Of a stretch of DNA of 64,000 nucleotides, positions 1-7,581 are shown piece by piece. Below the pieces are notes generated by a model that worked only from the letters and a program-made list of their open reading frames with translations, did not search any database and was not told where the DNA came from. How positions within the stretch are numbered: the stretch's first letter is position 1; every line of letters starts with the position of its first letter. This stretch comes from Hyphomicrobiaceae bacterium (lineage in GTDB: Bacteria > Pseudomonadota > Alphaproteobacteria > Rhizobiales > Hyphomicrobiaceae), in NCBI GenBank assembly GCA_016793635.1, contig JAEUMD010000011.1:124001-188000 (forward strand), in the 5' to 3' direction. A program made the position numbers and the translations under genes.

Positions 1-198
1 CGCTGCCAGGCGTTCGCGCTGACCGGAGACGCCACGAACACCGATCCGGCCTGCTCACTTTCGCCGTTGCACGAGGAGTGGGCGAAGGTGGCCGAGGTTG
101 AAAGCCACCGCGAACCGCCGGAATTCATCTACCGCCGCGTCGGTAAATCCGGCGCCCAGGGAGGCCACTCGGATGGCGGGCAGCAGGAGAACGTGTAG
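1..198 (+). CDS. pqqE: PqqE (PqqA peptide cyclase), C-terminal 65 residues
   Basis: The window opens inside a gene whose last 65 codons read RCQAFALTGDATNTDPAC and continue to a TAG stop. This is the C-terminal SPASM-type end of PqqE, the radical SAM enzyme that links Glu and Tyr of the PqqA peptide in pyrroloquinoline quinone synthesis. The Cys residues of the RCQAF and DPAC segments are auxiliary iron-sulfur ligands in the family. The rest of the gene lies outside the window. PQQ is the cofactor of methanol dehydrogenases, which fits the cytochrome and C1 genes that follow. The identification rests on a short but very characteristic segment. Confidence 0.85.
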   Translation, partial: RCQAFALTGDATNTDPACSLSPLHEEWAKVAEVESHREPPEFIYRRVGKSGAQGGHSDGGQQENV

Positions 199-518
199 AG
201 CACTGCCCGATGCCGCTATTCGATCAGGGGGAACCGCGAGCGGTGTCCCGGATCGGTGAAGTCGCTCGCCCCCTTGACGTCCCGAACATCGTCATCCGAC
301 GGCTTGTGCGCGCGCATTTCCGAGCGGTCGGAGGGTGCTTTAGGCGATCTGCGACAGGAACATCTCCTACGAACCGGTTCATGGACGGTTCACGCCCGCC
401 ATGGTACCTGCACCAGTATGTCGCGGAACGGCAGGAACCGGTTGCCTCTGCAAGAGGCAGGGTCTATCCGTCTCTGCGATAGGGTGGTCTCAATAGTCCT
501 CAGGAGGAACGTTTTACA
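199..518. promoter_or_regulatory. pqqE to cytochrome c intergenic region
   Basis: About 320 bases without a convincing gene; the open frames here have no family-like sequence. Two copies of the palindrome AACCGGTT lie at 372-379 and 436-443. A small hairpin (TGCCTC, five-base loop, GAGGCA) lies at 443-459. A strong ribosome-binding site AGGAGG (502-507) precedes the cytochrome start. The region probably holds the cytochrome promoter; the palindromes are candidate operator sites only. Confidence 0.4.
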
Positions 519-884
519 ATGCGCAAGTGGGTTATGGCGGCGGCCGCTCTGGCTGCTCTTCCGTCTGTCGCATCGGCTCAGGACGCCGAGGCCGGCAAGG
601 CCGTGTTCAAGAAGTGCCTCGCCTGCCACGCGGTTGGCCCCGATGCCAAGAACAAGGTCGGCCCGGTCCTCAACGGGATCGTCGGCCGCAAGGCTGGCGC
701 CGTCGAAGGCTTCAACTACTCGGACGCGATGAAGGCCGCTGGCAAGACCTGGGACGAGGCGACGCTCGACGCCTACCTCGCCGATCCGAAGGGCTACATT
801 CCCGGCAACAAGATGGTGTTCGTCGGCGTCAAGGACGAGGCCGACCGCAAGAACCTCATCGCCTTCCTGAAAGACCAGAAGTGA
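519..884 (+). CDS. Periplasmic class I cytochrome c (c2/c550 type)
   Basis: A 121-residue precursor with a Sec signal peptide (about residues 1-20, cut after ASA) and one haem-binding motif CLACH (Cys33, Cys36, His37). Met99 in GNKMVF is the likely sixth iron ligand. The length and the PGNKM loop are typical of small soluble c2/c550 cytochromes that carry electrons from periplasmic dehydrogenases to the terminal oxidase. Next to pqqE and the C1 genes it could be the carrier that accepts electrons from the methanol dehydrogenase cytochrome (a cH-like role); that is inference. AGGAGG lies 11 bases upstream of the ATG and a terminator hairpin follows, so it is probably transcribed alone. Confidence 0.9.
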   Translation: MRKWVMAAAALAALPSVASAQDAEAGKAVFKKCLACHAVGPDAKNKVGPVLNGIVGRKAGAVEGFNYSDAMKAAGKTWDEATLDAYLADPKGYIPGNKMVFVGVKDEADRKNLIAFLKDQK

Positions 885-912
885 TCTCTCGGCCCATGGC
901 CTGAGACATCAG

Positions 913-943
913 CGGCGCTGCGGAACTCCGCAGCGCCGTTTCT
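913..943 (+). terminator. Terminator after cytochrome c gene
   Basis: An 11-bp GC-rich stem (913-923 with 928-938), a 4-base loop, then TTTCTGT. Position and shape fit a Rho-independent terminator for the cytochrome gene. Confidence 0.75.
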
Positions 944-999
944 GTATGCCGACGACACGGCAGATCGGAGCCCCGCTCGCCGTGCCCGCTGCCCGGAGA

Positions 1000-1494
1000 T
1001 CAATCGCCGAAAGGCTCGACACCAGTCCGGTCGGCGCGCCTCAGCCATTCCGCGACCGTCGCGCCTGATATGACGAGATCTGGCGCGATATCGGCAAGTG
1101 GCGCGAGCACGAAAGCGCGCTCGGTAATGCGCGGGTGCGGCAGCACCAGATCGGGCTCGTTCACCGCGCCGGCCTTGTGCACCAGCACGTCGAGATCGAT
1201 GACGCGGGGACCCCACTTCTCGGTGCGCACGCGCCCGAGTTGACGCTCCACCTCGAGGCAGCGCGCGAGCAAATCCGCAGGCCCGAGATCGGTTGCCACA
1301 CCGGCACACGCGTTGGCGAACCAGGGTTGATCCGTCTTACCCCACGGCGGCGTCTTGAAATCGCGGGAGCGCGCCTCGACGCGCACATCGCCCTGCTCTG
1401 TCAGCAGTTCGAGTGCCCGTGACATGTTGGCGCGGATGTCGCCGATATTGGAGCCGAGCGCGATGATCGCGTCGTAGGGGCTTGAAGCTGGCAT
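1000..1494 (-). CDS. folK: 2-amino-4-hydroxy-6-hydroxymethyl-dihydropteridine pyrophosphokinase
   Basis: 164 residues. It transfers pyrophosphate from ATP to 6-hydroxymethyl-7,8-dihydropterin, the activated pterin used for folate and, in this organism, presumably also for H4MPT. The family motifs are visible: IALGSNIGD at the N-terminus, the Pro/Trp loop region (KTPPWGKTDQPWF), and the signature segment KWGPRVIDLDVL followed by LPHPRITERAFVLAPL. The start MPASSPYD was chosen because the frame upstream of it is not family-like. It lies on the opposite strand to the cytochrome, downstream of a response regulator. C1 islands often carry pterin genes, so a role in H4MPT supply is plausible; folate supply alone would also explain it. 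Confidence 0.92.
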   Translation of the reverse strand: MPASSPYDAIIALGSNIGDIRANMSRALELLTEQGDVRVEARSRDFKTPPWGKTDQPWFANACAGVATDLGPADLLARCLEVERQLGRVRTEKWGPRVIDLDVLVHKAGAVNEPDLVLPHPRITERAFVLAPLADIAPDLVISGATVAEWLRRADRTGVEPFGD

Positions 1495-1598
1495 GAACAG
1501 GGTCCAGAGCGAGGGAGAGTCCGCCGACCGACTGGCCGAGGACCGTCGCATTCGGCGGCGTCGGTCGCATCGCGTGATGACCGGGAGGGGAGCGTCCA

Positions 1599-1784
1599 TC
1601 ATAGGGAGGCTGGCGGGCGCAGTCGAGCGCCGCGGTCAGTTGCGATCGTCGCGACGGAAGCCCCACGCGCCTCCATCGCGAGCGCGAAACGCAGGCGTGC
1701 CTCGGCTTCGGTGGCAACCATGGACACGGCAAGAATGGCACCGGCGGTCTGCCGGCGCGCTTGCAGATCAGACGGTGCGCTCAC
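1599..1784 (-). CDS. Small open frame, doubtful
   Basis: A 61-residue frame between the response regulator and folK, overlapping the 3' end of the regulator by 17 bases. The peptide (starting MSAPSDLQARRQT) has no recognisable family motif, signal peptide or membrane segment. It could be a translated small gene coupled to the regulator, or a chance frame in high-GC DNA. Only its position in an otherwise empty gap supports it. Confidence 0.2.
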   Translation of the reverse strand: MSAPSDLQARRQTAGAILAVSMVATEAEARLRFALAMEARGASVATIATDRGARLRPPASL

Positions 1785-2469
1785 CCGCTAGGCCTGCTTC
1801 CCCCGCGCTCCAACGCAGGGCAAGGAGCGCGCCGAAATCAAGTTTGGATACTTCGAGCACCGCCTGAGTTCGCGACGAGACGTTGAGCTTGCGCAACACC
1901 TCGCTGACATGCGCCTTCACGGTCGTCTCGCCGACCGCGAGCTCATGGGCGATCTGCTTGTTGAGAAGCCCCTGGCACAGCATTTCGAGAACGCGAAGTT
2001 GCGCACGGCTGAGCGACTGTACGCGTTTGGTGAGCTGCCTCAACTGCCCCTTCTCGGCAGCCGCGCCGCCGCTGGAAAGGTCTGTCGGCACTACGACATG
2101 GCCCTGCAGGGCACTCGAAACGGCGGAGACGAGGTCGTCTCGCGCAGTCGCCTTCGAAATAAATCCGGAAGCCCCGCACACCAGCGCTTTGTCCACCACC
2201 CCGGAACTCGCAAAGGCGGAAAGAACGACGATTGGCATTTTGGGGTAGCTGTGGCGAAGTTCTATGAGACCTTCGAACCCCTGCGTGTCCGGCAACCAGA
2301 GATCGAGCAGCGCCAAGTCGAAATCGCTGTTCTCGTTCAACAGGCCCTTCGCCTGCTCCAGTGAATCGGCGTGATGAATCTCGACCCCGCGGATCGCTCG
2401 CTCCAATACCGAATGGACGGCCTCGGCGAACATGGGATGGTCTTCTACGATCAACACCCGCGTATTCAT
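1768..2469 (-). CDS. LuxR/NarL-family response regulator (orphan)
   Basis: 233 residues: a receiver domain (about 1-120) and a C-terminal LuxR-type helix-turn-helix (about 165-225, with LSRAQLRVLEMLCQGLLNKQIAHEL). Asp56 in LALLDLWLPD is the expected phosphoacceptor, with the acidic pair near VEDHP at the N-terminus. The start MNTRVLIVEDHP matches the family; 20 further upstream codons do not. No histidine kinase gene is adjacent. Methylotrophs use NarL-type regulators such as FlhR and MxaB to control methanol and formaldehyde oxidation, and the position between pqqE/cytochrome and the H4MPT genes makes such a role reasonable but unproven. Confidence 0.85.
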   Translation of the reverse strand: MNTRVLIVEDHPMFAEAVHSVLERAIRGVEIHHADSLEQAKGLLNENSDFDLALLDLWLPDTQGFEGLIELRHSYPKMPIVVLSAFASSGVVDKALVCGASGFISKATARDDLVSAVSSALQGHVVVPTDLSSGGAAAEKGQLRQLTKRVQSLSRAQLRVLEMLCQGLLNKQIAHELAVGETTVKAHVSEVLRKLNVSSRTQAVLEVSKLDFGALLALRWSAGEAGLAGERTV

Positions 2470-2846
2470 GTCACCCGCTCCCGTTGCTCGCATGCGCCGA
2501 TCCGGGTGACCATGTCCCGGCAACCTCATGCAACAAAAGCAAGTGTCATTGTGCAGCGCAACAGGACTTTGGTGCGCGGCGATTTAGGAACCGCAGGCGC
2601 GAATTGCCGATGCTTTCGTGCGCGGTGACCTCGAAACCCCGTCGTCGGCGGCGCTGCTCATCCCGGCACCAAGCCAATTGATGCACGATAAAGCTCGCGG
2701 AGAGTGTTCACGTGAGGCGCGGTGCCCAAGACCCGCCGCGCCGCCAGCACGCCACGGCAACGAGCAGGTGGCGCTTTCGCGCTACGCCCAACCGATCGAA
2801 AGATTTCCTCGCGATCGCTTCCGATGGCAAACCGCGTCGCGCGTCG
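2470..2846. promoter_or_regulatory. Upstream region of the response regulator gene
   Basis: About 377 bases with no convincing gene. It lies downstream of the pterin dehydratase and upstream of the regulator, both on the minus strand. Directly before the regulator start there is an 8-bp inverted repeat, GTCACCCG (2470-2477) and CGGGTGAC (2503-2510). It overlaps the leader and could be an operator or an RNA hairpin. Nothing else was recognised. Confidence 0.3.
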
Positions 2847-3221
2847 TCAGTCGTACTTGATATAGGCGAAGCGCTGGTCACCCTGCGGGGTTCCCTCCAG
2901 TCCCTTGCCTTCGAGACCGGGCTGCCATTGCACCACCTCCTCGATCTTCTGTGCGAGAAGGAGATCCTTCATCGTGATGCCCTTGGCCGAATGCGTGACG
3001 AGGCGAACCTCCACCCAGGCGTACGACGCAGTGATATCGGGATGATGCCACGCCGCTTCCGCAAGGTGCCCGACGGTGTTAATCACCATCAGCGTCCCCT
3101 TCCAGCCACTCGTCTTGTATGTCCGCCGGAGCCAGCCATCGAGCAATGCCCATTGCGGGAGATTGGTTTCCAGCCAAGCCTTGACCTCGGCCTCCTCCAT
3201 CGGCTTTTCGCGCTCCGCCAT
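2847..3221 (-). CDS. phhB: Pterin-4a-carbinolamine dehydratase (PCD/DCoH family)
   Basis: 124 residues. The family dehydrates 4a-hydroxytetrahydrobiopterin. The signature is clear: WHHPDITASYAWVEVRLVTH holds the HHP catalytic histidines, and the fold-typical segment GLTxxD near the end is KGITMKDLLLAQKIEEV. The start was chosen at MAEREKPMEE because GGAGGAA lies just upstream; the longer frame is not conserved. It is divergent from beta-RFAP synthase and lies beside the H4MPT genes. PCD-like proteins occur in H4MPT gene islands of methylotrophs, so it may act on a pterin of that pathway rather than in phenylalanine hydroxylation (no phenylalanine hydroxylase gene is near). Confidence 0.88.
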   Translation of the reverse strand: MAEREKPMEEAEVKAWLETNLPQWALLDGWLRRTYKTSGWKGTLMVINTVGHLAEAAWHHPDITASYAWVEVRLVTHSAKGITMKDLLLAQKIEEVVQWQPGLEGKGLEGTPQGDQRFAYIKYD

Positions 3222-3376
3222 GGTAATGTTCCTCCGGCCTTCTTTTGCTTTCACTGTCACCGGCGCGATGTCACCCACCGGGAGCGCCTTGTCGTCCCGC
3301 CAACCTGAGCGAACCGCCGCCGTCACGCAACCCCCGAACCGACACCACGTCAGCAGACCCGAGGAATCCCTGCGCG

Positions 3377-4369
3377 ATGCGCATTCGAAGCGAGACACCG
3401 GCCGTTCGCGTCACCGCCCCCGCGCGTCTGCATCTCGGCTTTCTCGATCTCAACGGAGAGATTGGCCGGCGCTACGGTAGCATCGGGCTCGCCATCGCCG
3501 ATCCGGCGACTGAACTCGTCGTGCGCAAGATTTCAGCAGAGCCGGGCGCTGATACCGCCTCCGGCCCCGAGGCCGCGCGCGTTCTGCGGATATTGGGCCA
3601 GCTCGTCGTGGCGGGTGTCACCACCGGCAGCCACGCGGTCGAGATCGCGCGGGCGATACCAGCTCACGCGGGTCTCGGGTCGGGCACGCAGCTCGCCCTC
3701 GCCGTCGCGGGGGGATGCCTTGCCGCCTCGGGCGGCGCGAGTGAAGCGAATACCATTGGCGAGATCGCCGATCGCGGTCGGCGCTCGGCCATTGGCATCG
3801 CCGCCTTCCAGGGTGGAGGTTTCATCGTCGATGGCGGCAAGGGTGGAACCGGCCGGCCGCCACCCGTTCTGATGCAGCATCCGTTTCCTGCGAGCTGGCG
3901 CATCCTTCTCGCCCTCGATCCGGCGGCGAGCGGTGTCCACGGCGATCGCGAAACGCAGGCTTTCGCGGCACTCGAACCGATGCCCCGGGCCACGGCGGCG
4001 CATCTCGCCCATCTGGTTCTGATGCGTGCCGCACCGGCCCTTGTCGAAGAAGACCTTGCGCCATTCGGTGAGGCGATCACCGAGATCCAGCACATCGTCG
4101 GCGCCCATTTCGCGGCGGCCCAGGGCGGTAGCCCGTGGTCGAACACCAACGTCGGGGTGCTGATGCGCGCCATCGGCGCGGCCGGCGGCGTCGGCATCGG
4201 GCAAAGCTCTTGGGGTCCGACAGGGTTTGCATTCACGAACAGCGACGAACACGCTCGGCGTCTCTATCATTCCTTCGTAGGACAGGCTAAAGCGCTTGGG
4301 CTGGACCTGATGATTGTCGCCGGCCGCAACACCGGCGCCGCCATCGAAACCATCGCGCCCCACAAATAA
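3377..4369 (+). CDS. mptG: Beta-ribofuranosylaminobenzene 5'-phosphate (beta-RFAP) synthase
   Basis: 330 residues, the usual family length. The enzyme condenses 4-hydroxybenzoate or 4-aminobenzoate with PRPP, releasing CO2 and PPi, in the first committed step of (methano)pterin arm synthesis. It belongs to the GHMP-kinase fold: the N-terminal RVTAPARLHLGFLDL and the glycine-rich PAHAGLGSGTQLALA (about residues 95-109) are the typical motifs. The start MRIRSETPAV was preferred because GAGGAA lies just upstream and the 44 upstream codons look non-coding. It heads the plus-strand C1 cluster, 30 bases before mtdB. Confidence 0.93.
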   Translation: MRIRSETPAVRVTAPARLHLGFLDLNGEIGRRYGSIGLAIADPATELVVRKISAEPGADTASGPEAARVLRILGQLVVAGVTTGSHAVEIARAIPAHAGLGSGTQLALAVAGGCLAASGGASEANTIGEIADRGRRSAIGIAAFQGGGFIVDGGKGGTGRPPPVLMQHPFPASWRILLALDPAASGVHGDRETQAFAALEPMPRATAAHLAHLVLMRAAPALVEEDLAPFGEAITEIQHIVGAHFAAAQGGSPWSNTNVGVLMRAIGAAGGVGIGQSSWGPTGFAFTNSDEHARRLYHSFVGQAKALGLDLMIVAGRNTGAAIETIAPHK

Positions 4370-4399
4370 CGCCGAAACTGGCCAATAAAGGAGGAGAAC

Positions 4400-5302
4400 A
4401 TGGGCGAAACACCCACCCCGATTCTGCACATGCTGGACCCGAGCGAGCACGTCAGCCCCTTCGACGTGAACATGGCGGCGGATGCCGGCTTCAAGGTCAT
4501 CATCCCCTACACCCACGTCGAGCTGAAGAAGGTGACGGCGCTGGTGCAGGACGCGATCTTCTCACGTCCCCCCCATTACGGTCCGCAGACCGGCATCTTC
4601 ATCGGTGGCAAGGACGCCATCCTCGCGCTCGACATGATGCAGGCGGCGAAGGAAGCCCTGGTGCCGCCATTCGAGCTTTCCGTCTTCGCTGATCCGGCTG
4701 GCTCCTTCACCACCGCCGCAGCCATGGTGGCCTGCGTCGAGAAGGTGCTGCAGACCAAATTCGGACGCGGCTGGAAGGGCGTCAAAGTCGCCGTGTTCGG
4801 CGCTACCGGCGTCGTCGGCTTCGCCTCCTCCATCATCGCCGCCCTCGAGGGCGCCGACGTGCAGCTCGTCGCTCATCGCGGCGTCGATCGCGTCATCAAG
4901 TCGGCGGCCGTCTCGAAGGAGCGCTTCGGCGTCGACCTCGAGGCCGTGCCCGGCGAGACCGACGACCAGAAGCGCGACATCATCGCCAACGCCGAAGTGA
5001 TCTTCGCAGCGGCGGCGGCCGGCGTGCAGGTGGTCAACAAGGAGCACAAGGCGCTCGCCAAGAACCTGATGGTCATCGCCGACGTCAACGCGGTTCCCCC
5101 GCCGGGCGTCGAGGGCATGGAGCTGTTCATGAACGGCGACCCGCTGCCGGGGTGCAGCGCGCTGGGCGTCGGCCCGCTCGCCATCGGCGACGTAAAGTAC
5201 AAGACCGAATCCGGGCTCTTCAAACAGATGATCGCCTCGGACAAACCGGTCCACTTCGACTTCCGCGATGCGTTCAAGCTGGCGCGGACCATCGTCGGCT
5301 GA
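4400..5302 (+). CDS. mtdB: NAD(P)-dependent methylene-H4MPT dehydrogenase MtdB
   Basis: 300 residues. It oxidises methylene-H4MPT to methenyl-H4MPT with NAD+ or NADP+ in cytoplasmic formaldehyde oxidation. The N-terminal half ILHMLDPSEHVSPFDVNMA is the pterin-binding region of the MtdA/MtdB family, and the Rossmann nucleotide-binding loop is GATGVVGFASS (about 134-144). The C-terminal GVGPLAIGDVKYKTE is strongly conserved in MtdB. A strong AAAGGAGGAG ribosome site precedes the ATG. Its neighbours, beta-RFAP synthase upstream and mch two genes downstream, make MtdB rather than the H4F-linked MtdA the likely identity. Confidence 0.93.
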   Translation: MGETPTPILHMLDPSEHVSPFDVNMAADAGFKVIIPYTHVELKKVTALVQDAIFSRPPHYGPQTGIFIGGKDAILALDMMQAAKEALVPPFELSVFADPAGSFTTAAAMVACVEKVLQTKFGRGWKGVKVAVFGATGVVGFASSIIAALEGADVQLVAHRGVDRVIKSAAVSKERFGVDLEAVPGETDDQKRDIIANAEVIFAAAAAGVQVVNKEHKALAKNLMVIADVNAVPPPGVEGMELFMNGDPLPGCSALGVGPLAIGDVKYKTESGLFKQMIASDKPVHFDFRDAFKLARTIVG

Positions 5303-5312
5303 TCCGAACGTG

Positions 5313-5346
5313 GTGGCGGCCGAGGGTTTCGGACCCTGGCCGCCAC
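5313..5346 (+). terminator. Large hairpin between mtdB and the next gene
   Basis: GTGGCGGCC (5313-5321) pairs with GGCCGCCAC (5338-5346), and inside it AGGGT pairs with ACCCT around a TTCGG loop. No clean T-run follows, only TTCCCGGATCTCTTTC. It may be a partial terminator or a stem that stabilises the 3' end of the mtdB message and lowers expression of the genes after it. Confidence 0.5.
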
Positions 5347-5395
5347 TTCCCGGATCTCTTTCAACACACGCGATTGAAGCAAGGCCGGCCTGACC

Positions 5396-6526
5396 ATGAG
5401 TGCAGCGCAACAGGCGATCCTGATTGCGGGTTTCTCGGGACGCGCGCTCGCGGCTTCGGCGCGGCGCGCGGGCTTCCTGCCGTTGGTCGTCGACGGCTTC
5501 GGCGATAGCGACACGCGGGCGATCGCCGGGGAGGTGGACGTCGATTCCGAAGCGGTCGCCAATGGTTTCACAGCGGCGCGACTGTTTCCTGCGCTCGACG
5601 CACTTGCCCGTTTGTCCCCCCTGCCTATCGCTGGCCTCGTGCTCGGTGCGGGGTTCGAGGATACACCGCTCCTCGTCGCAAGCCTTGCTAGCCGTTACAC
5701 TCTGCTCGGCTGCCCGGCTTCGTCTGTCGCGGCGGCCAAGGATCCCAAACGCTTCTTTGGCCTGCTGACCGAGATCGGCATCGCTCATCCGGAGACGCGC
5801 GTCTCGGCACCGGCCGATGGCACCGGCTGGCTTTCGAAGCGTATCGGCGGCAGCGGCGGCAACCACATCGCCGTCTGCGGACGCAGCGTCTCGGGCCACA
5901 AAGATCGTTATTACCAGCGGCGCGTCACGGGCCCGGGGATCTCCATGCTCGGCGTGGTCAAGGGACGCCGCGCCGCGTTCGCGTTCACCCGCCAGTGGCC
6001 GTCGCCGATGCCTCGCCGCCCCTACCGCTTCGGTGGCGTGGCGGGTGCCATCGACCTCGACGCCGATCTCGAAGCGCGCCTCGTCGACATCGGCATCGAT
6101 CTCTCGGCCAGGCTCGGGCTCGCCGGTCTCGTCTCGTTCGACTTCCTGCTCGTCGGCGGCGTGCCCAATCTCATCGAGGTCAACCCGCGTCCTGGCGCAT
6201 CCCTCGACGTCCTCGACGATGACGGGGGCACACTGTTCGCCGCCCATGTCGCGGCCTGCCGCGGCGACGACCCGGTGGCGATCCTGTCACGAGGCTGGCG
6301 ACCGCGTCCGCGCGCCGCCGCCTATCTCTATGCAGACGCGGGCAACCTTACCATACCCGACATAGACTGGCCGGACTGGACCAGCGACCGTCCGGCCGCC
6401 GGTACGCACATTCCCCGATATTCTCCGGTCGCCACAGTGCACGCGACCGGCGAATTCGCCGAAGCGGCGGCGAAACTTGCCGATCAGCGCTTGGGCGACC
6501 TCGCCGTCATGCTCTATCCTTCATAA
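5396..6526 (+). CDS. ATP-grasp protein of the H4MPT/methylofuran island (OrfY position)
   Basis: 376 residues. The C-terminal part has the ATP-grasp signature, with the metal-binding stretch NLIEVNPRPGASLDVLD (about 257-273), and mid-protein SKRIGGSGGNHIAV as a probable ATP-binding loop. ATP-grasp enzymes ligate an acid to an amine or amino acid. The place between mtdB and mch corresponds to the uncharacterised OrfY of methylotroph H4MPT clusters. A role in amide-bond formation of H4MPT or methylofuran side chains (for example glutamylation) is inferred from fold and context only. The start has a weak ribosome site, perhaps explained by translation from the mtdB transcript. Confidence 0.75.
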   Translation: MSAAQQAILIAGFSGRALAASARRAGFLPLVVDGFGDSDTRAIAGEVDVDSEAVANGFTAARLFPALDALARLSPLPIAGLVLGAGFEDTPLLVASLASRYTLLGCPASSVAAAKDPKRFFGLLTEIGIAHPETRVSAPADGTGWLSKRIGGSGGNHIAVCGRSVSGHKDRYYQRRVTGPGISMLGVVKGRRAAFAFTRQWPSPMPRRPYRFGGVAGAIDLDADLEARLVDIGIDLSARLGLAGLVSFDFLLVGGVPNLIEVNPRPGASLDVLDDDGGTLFAAHVAACRGDDPVAILSRGWRPRPRAAAYLYADAGNLTIPDIDWPDWTSDRPAAGTHIPRYSPVATVHATGEFAEAAAKLADQRLGDLAVMLYPS

Positions 6527-6570
6527 CCGCTGCGTACAGATAACAAAAAAAGACCAAGGGAGACTCCCAG

Positions 6571-7557
6571 ATGAACATCGCCACACCGCCCGCCCGGAAC
6601 GGTCAAAGCGTCAGCGTGTCGGAACGCGCGGCGCGTCTCGTCGATAAAATCGTGGAGGACGCGGCCGCGCTGCGTTGCGTCGTGACCACGGGTGAAGCCG
6701 GCGAACGCCGGATCGACTGCGGCGCCGGCACACCGGGCGGCCTGGAAGCAGGACGCCGTCTCGCAGAGGTCTGCATGGGCGGGCTCGGAACCGTTTCGAT
6801 CACTCCGACATCGGGCATCGACCGCTGGCCGCTCGGTGTCGTCGTGCATTCGACCAATCCCGTCATCGCCTGCCTCGCAAGCCAGTATGCGGGCTGGACC
6901 ATCTCCGATCAGGACACCGGCTTCTTCGCGCTCGGCTCTGGCCCCGCGCGCGCGCTCTCCCGCGTCGAACAGCTCTTCGCCGAGCTCGAATATGTCGATG
7001 GCGCCAGCCGCACCGCGCTCGTCATCGAAGGCGACAAAGCTCCGCCCTCCGCTGTCGCCGCCAACGTGGCATCCGCCTGTGCCATCTCGCCCGGCGACCT
7101 CAGCATCCTGTTCGCGCCGACCGGAAGCCTCGCCGGTACGGTCCAGATCGCCGCGCGCGTGCTCGAGGTGGCGCTGCACAAGGCGCACGAGTTGCATTTC
7201 CCGCTCGGCGACATCGTCGATGGCTATGGCGTGGCGCCGATCGCGCCGCCGATACCGGACTTCATCAAGGCGATGGGTCGCACCAACGACGCCATCATCT
7301 ATGGCGGGCGCATCCAATTGTTCGTTCGCGGAGCCGACGATGCCGCGCAAGCCCTCGCCGAGAAGCTGCCGAGCCGCACATCGTCTGCCTATGGCCAGCC
7401 GTTTGCCGACATCTTCGCCGCGGTCAACGGAGACTTCTACAAGATCGATCCGTCGCTGTTCAGCCCGGCGCTCGTCACCGTCTCGAATCTGGATACCGGG
7501 CGCTCGTTCCAGGCCGGTTCGCTGGCGCCGGAGATCGTCGATGCCAGCTTCCGCTGA
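6571..7557 (+). CDS. mch: Methenyl-H4MPT cyclohydrolase
   Basis: 328 residues. It hydrolyses N5,N10-methenyl-H4MPT to N5-formyl-H4MPT, the step after MtdB. Conserved family segments include GGLEAGRRLAEVCMGGLG near residue 50-67, the WPLGVVVHSTNPVIACLASQYAGW block, and FALGSGPARALSR around 125. It is full length. It lies 44 bases after the ATP-grasp gene and 24 bases before the next, consistent with one operon from beta-RFAP synthase to the CitG-like gene. Confidence 0.95.
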   Translation: MNIATPPARNGQSVSVSERAARLVDKIVEDAAALRCVVTTGEAGERRIDCGAGTPGGLEAGRRLAEVCMGGLGTVSITPTSGIDRWPLGVVVHSTNPVIACLASQYAGWTISDQDTGFFALGSGPARALSRVEQLFAELEYVDGASRTALVIEGDKAPPSAVAANVASACAISPGDLSILFAPTGSLAGTVQIAARVLEVALHKAHELHFPLGDIVDGYGVAPIAPPIPDFIKAMGRTNDAIIYGGRIQLFVRGADDAAQALAEKLPSRTSSAYGQPFADIFAAVNGDFYKIDPSLFSPALVTVSNLDTGRSFQAGSLAPEIVDASFR

Positions 7558-7581
7558 CGGTCGCGGCCCCGGGACATCTCC

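Noticed and set aside
210-482. 90-residue open frame upstream of the cytochrome gene
   Set aside because: No family-like sequence, Arg-rich high-GC composition, and it overlaps palindromes and the likely promoter region.
4562-6247. Very long minus-strand frame opposite mtdB and the ATP-grasp gene
   Set aside because: It is the antisense of two well-supported genes; high-GC codon bias creates long shadow frames. The protein is low-complexity and unlike known families.
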